Source: Desulforamulus ruminis DSM 2154 (lineage in GTDB: Bacteria > Bacillota > Desulfotomaculia > Desulfotomaculales > Desulfotomaculaceae). Taken from it: 64,000 nucleotides of DNA. The DNA is taken from positions 2,492,120 to 2,556,119 of the forward strand of contig NC_015589.1 in NCBI RefSeq assembly GCF_000215085.1. The letters are read 5' to 3'. Positions 61,792 through 64,000 of this stretch are shown piece after piece. Every line of letters starts with the position of its first letter. Within the stretch, counting starts at the first letter, position 1. The notes under the pieces are model-generated. The model did not search any database, was not told the origin of the DNA, and saw nothing but the letters and a program-made list of their open reading frames with translations. Both the position numbers and the translations under genes were made by a program.

Positions 61792-62766
61792 TTAATCAAA
61801 GACCACATCGGCAGGCATACCCGGTTTGAGCGTTCCACCGGCATTATCGATGCGAATCTTAACCCGGTATACGATATTGGCCCGTTCCTGTTTGGTCTGA
61901 ATGGATTTTGGCGTAAATTCCCCTTGGGAAGCAATTTCATCAATAAGGCCTTGGTGTTTTATCTCGCTTCCGCTAACGGTAAAAGAAACCTTTTGGCCCA
62001 GCTTGATCTTCGGCAGGTCGTCGGTGGCAATATAGACTTTAATCCACATATCGCTTAAGTCCGTCACTGTGGCCACCGAGGCACCCATCTGCAGAAATTC
62101 CCCCGGCTCACGGTTCTTGCTTAAAACCGTTCCGTTAATGGGAGAAAAAATTTTGGTATCTTCCAGCATGGCTTCCGAAGCTTTCAACACTGCCCCGGAG
62201 CGCTCAAGTTCCGCTTCCGCGGCTTTGACAGCCTGAGGACGATTTCCCTCCTCCAGCAGGCTTAACTTGGCCTGGGCGGAATCCAACTGGTTCTGTTTTA
62301 CCTCCAGATCAGTGGCCATTTTTTCATACTCAGCCTCGGGTAAAGCCCCTTCTTGAAAAAGTTCCCGGTATCTCTCAAAATCAGAAACCGCCTTTTCATA
62401 ATTGGCCTGGGCAATGTTCACATTAGCAGCAGCTTCTTTTATTTCCTGGGCTCTGGCACCGGAGGAAAGGTCCTCAAGCTGGGCCTGAGCCTTTAAAACC
62501 CCAAGGGCGTCCCGTTCTTTTTGAGCCACCAGATCATTCCGTACAATCAAACCCACCAGTTGTCCCTTTTTTACTGCATCCCCCGAAGTGATGGTCAAAT
62601 TCTCCAGTGTGCCGGAAACCTTGGCGCTCAGCTCCACTTTGGTGGCTTCAATGGTTCCCGTAGCCGTCAGCTTGTCTTCCCCGGGATCCCTATACCTTGT
62701 ATAGCCCCAGTAAGAAGCGCCGGCCAACAGGCCAATCAACAAAATGCCGATTATCCTCCTGTTCAT
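61792..62766 (-). CDS. HlyD family membrane fusion/adaptor protein (YbhG-like)
   Basis: About 324 residues from ATG 62766 (GGGGGAG five bases upstream). One N-terminal membrane helix (IIGILLIGLLAGASYWGY), half a lipoyl domain (GTIEATKVELSAKVSGTLEN), a long coiled-coil hairpin (~80-195; VNIAQANYEKAVSDFERYRE) and the beta-barrel part (KIFSPINGTVLSKNREPGEF, VSFTVSGSEIKHQGLIDEIA). In a Gram-positive cell it would act as an extracellular adaptor for the ABC pump. First gene of the operon. Confidence 0.93.
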   Translation of the reverse strand: MNRRIIGILLIGLLAGASYWGYTRYRDPGEDKLTATGTIEATKVELSAKVSGTLENLTITSGDAVKKGQLVGLIVRNDLVAQKERDALGVLKAQAQLEDLSSGARAQEIKEAAANVNIAQANYEKAVSDFERYRELFQEGALPEAEYEKMATDLEVKQNQLDSAQAKLSLLEEGNRPQAVKAAEAELERSGAVLKASEAMLEDTKIFSPINGTVLSKNREPGEFLQMGASVATVTDLSDMWIKVYIATDDLPKIKLGQKVSFTVSGSEIKHQGLIDEIASQGEFTPKSIQTKQERANIVYRVKIRIDNAGGTLKPGMPADVVFD

Positions 62767-62804
62767 AAACACTCCCCCAGTAATTAAATCAGTACATTTT
62801 TATG

Positions 62805-62836
62805 AGGTAAACTAAATATAACAATATCGTTTACCT
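62805..62836. promoter_or_regulatory. Candidate TetR operator upstream of the HlyD operon
   Basis: AGGTAAAC (62805-62812) and GTTTACCT (62829-62836) form 8-bp perfect arms with a 16-nt AT-rich spacer in the divergent region between the export operon and the hydrogenase-like gene. Confidence 0.45.
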
Positions 62837-62981
62837 TGTATCTTGATCTTATCATTTTGAAGATTCACTGGCAACAGATATTTGTTATAATTAAAAAAGG
62901 TAAATAAAAAGAAAATTAATTTTCAAAATTGAAAAAATAAATTCTATTTATAAATAATTACGGTGGAAATGGGGTTAAACC

Positions 62982-64000
62982 ATGGGTTTAATTTATACCG
63001 GGGCCAAATGCCGGGACTGCTACCGCTGCGTTAGGATTTGCAATCTTAAGGCCATTCGCATCAATTCCAGTGATAAAGGGAAGCTTCACGCTCAAGTCAT
63101 GGATGAACTCTGCGTCCATTGCGGGCAGTGCATTTTAGCCTGTCCTCAGGAGGCAAAAAAACCGGTATCCGATCTCAAGCAGGTAAAAAAATTGCTTGCG
63201 GAAGGAAAACCGGTTACAGCCATGGTCGCCGCTTCCTTTGTGAGCGCCCTTCCCTTAAAGGACCCCCGTATCTTACCCGCTTTGTTAAAAGAACTCGGGT
63301 TCGCCAAGGTGCAGGAAACCTCCACCGGAGCCGGCCTGGTGACCGAGAAATACCTTGCCTTGGGGTTTCGTAAACCCATGCTAGTCAGTTATTGCCCTGT
63401 GATTGTCAATTTAATTGAACTCCACTATCCGGAATTAATACCCTTGCTGGCGCCCATTGTCTCCCCTATGATTGCCCACGGTCTGGTGATAAAATCCCAT
63501 GATCCGGAGGCTACGGTGGTCTATATCGGTCCCTGTGCAGCCAAAAGGGACGAAGCCCGGCTCCTTGACCAGCAGAACGTGGTGGATTACTTCCTTGGTT
63601 TTAATGAACTCTGGGAAATGGTTGAAGAGAAGAAAATCGCGGTTGACCGGTTGTCTACTTCGGATTTTGATGACTTCTCCCCCTGCCAAGGCAGGATTTA
63701 TCCGGTAGAGGGAGGAATGGTTTGGACTGTGGCCCAAGAACTCCGGGAAGCGGGAGAAAGCTTTATTACCATGTCCGGTTTGGACTCTTGCCTTGAATTT
63801 ATCCAACATCTTTCTAAAAATGAAATTACCAATCCGCCAAAATTAATGGAGCTATGGGCCTGTAAAGGCGGCTGTGTCAACGGCCCGCTCTCCCTTTGCC
63901 GCGAGGAAAGCCTTTTTATGCGCCAGCGCAGGCTGCTTGAATACTATAGTGCTTATGGCGCTGAGTGCAATGAGCCAAAGCCCCTCAACCTGAATTTAAG
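62982..64000 (+). CDS. [FeFe]-hydrogenase-like iron-sulfur protein, probably sensory; runs past the window end
   Basis: An open frame of at least 339 codons from ATG 62982 with no stop to base 64000. Two [4Fe-4S] motifs lie at the N-terminus (CRDCYRCVRIC, CVHCGQCILACP). The H-cluster domain keeps four ligand Cys: SYCP (C138), GPCAAKRDE (C185) and ELWACKGGCVNG (C294, C298). The proton-transfer Cys before C138 is Tyr, as expected for sensory rather than turnover enzymes. Such proteins often carry C-terminal PAS or phosphatase domains, which would lie beyond the window. Confidence 0.88.
   Translation, partial: MGLIYTGAKCRDCYRCVRICNLKAIRINSSDKGKLHAQVMDELCVHCGQCILACPQEAKKPVSDLKQVKKLLAEGKPVTAMVAASFVSALPLKDPRILPALLKELGFAKVQETSTGAGLVTEKYLALGFRKPMLVSYCPVIVNLIELHYPELIPLLAPIVSPMIAHGLVIKSHDPEATVVYIGPCAAKRDEARLLDQQNVVDYFLGFNELWEMVEEKKIAVDRLSTSDFDDFSPCQGRIYPVEGGMVWTVAQELREAGESFITMSGLDSCLEFIQHLSKNEITNPPKLMELWACKGGCVNGPLSLCREESLFMRQRRLLEYYSAYGAECNEPKPLNLNL

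Noticed and set aside
1-64000. CRISPR array, rRNA genes or an origin of replication
   Set aside because: No regularly spaced direct repeats, rRNA-like blocks or DnaA-box clusters were noticed while reading the window.

Overview
The window is chromosomal DNA from a low-to-mid GC, endospore-forming, anaerobic member of the Firmicutes (Clostridia). It most resembles the Desulfotomaculum/Peptococcaceae group. This rests on gene order and gene families only, since no database search was possible. Supporting signs are sporulation-type genes (YjcZ-like, ytxC, ytaF, a PdaB-like deacetylase, a DacF-like carboxypeptidase), T-box-controlled tRNA synthetase genes, an infC leader, strong Shine-Dalgarno sites with frequent TTG/GTG starts, and an [FeFe]-hydrogenase-like sensor protein.

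Layout. 1-2090: the end of a beta-propeller-like protein, a tiny YjcZ-like gene and a GNAT acetyltransferase. 2091-10846: a disturbed accessory region downstream of mutS2. It holds two extra copies of the mutS2 3' end (2231-3511, 99.4% identical to the intact gene; 4558-5060, decayed), diverged copies of a ~350-bp repeat, an orphan HTH gene, a secreted protein and a lipoprotein of unknown function, a decayed IS3-family element (7015-8326) and a decayed IS1182-family element (8978-10839). 10847-32224, almost all on the minus strand: housekeeping genes mutS2, a U32 peptidase, NIF3-like, mpg, polX, zapA, (EmrE-like on plus), T-box-yqzL-pheS-pheT, trmH/spoU, trkA, trkH, infC-rpmI-rplT, T-box-thrS, DUF445 and ytxC. 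32225-35064: small membrane peptides, an SDH-family ClpP-fold protease and a DUF5317 protein.

35150-41367 appears to be a sigma-54 unit. gcvH and a symporter-OsmC-lipoamide dehydrogenase operon each have a textbook -24/-12 promoter, and the gene for a CBS-PAS-AAA+ sigma-54 activator lies between them. 41574-41687 is a second YjcZ-like gene that shares a sporulation-type promoter with the first. 41821-44922 looks like the remnant of an integrated element next to tRNA-Val(GAC): a frameshifted ImmA-like protease, an unknown coiled-coil protein, a membrane-anchored SNase nuclease and an integrase tail.

45225-58096: cell-envelope and DNA-maintenance genes, including a D,D-carboxypeptidase, a polysaccharide deacetylase, an EAL protein, two VTT/DedA proteins, CtpA, polA-mutM-ytaF-coaE and a lytic transglycosylase. 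58149-58250 is a nested palindromic element. 58257-62766 is an export operon (HlyD, two ATPases, permease) with a TetR regulator. From 62982 a [FeFe]-hydrogenase-like iron-sulfur protein runs off the window end.
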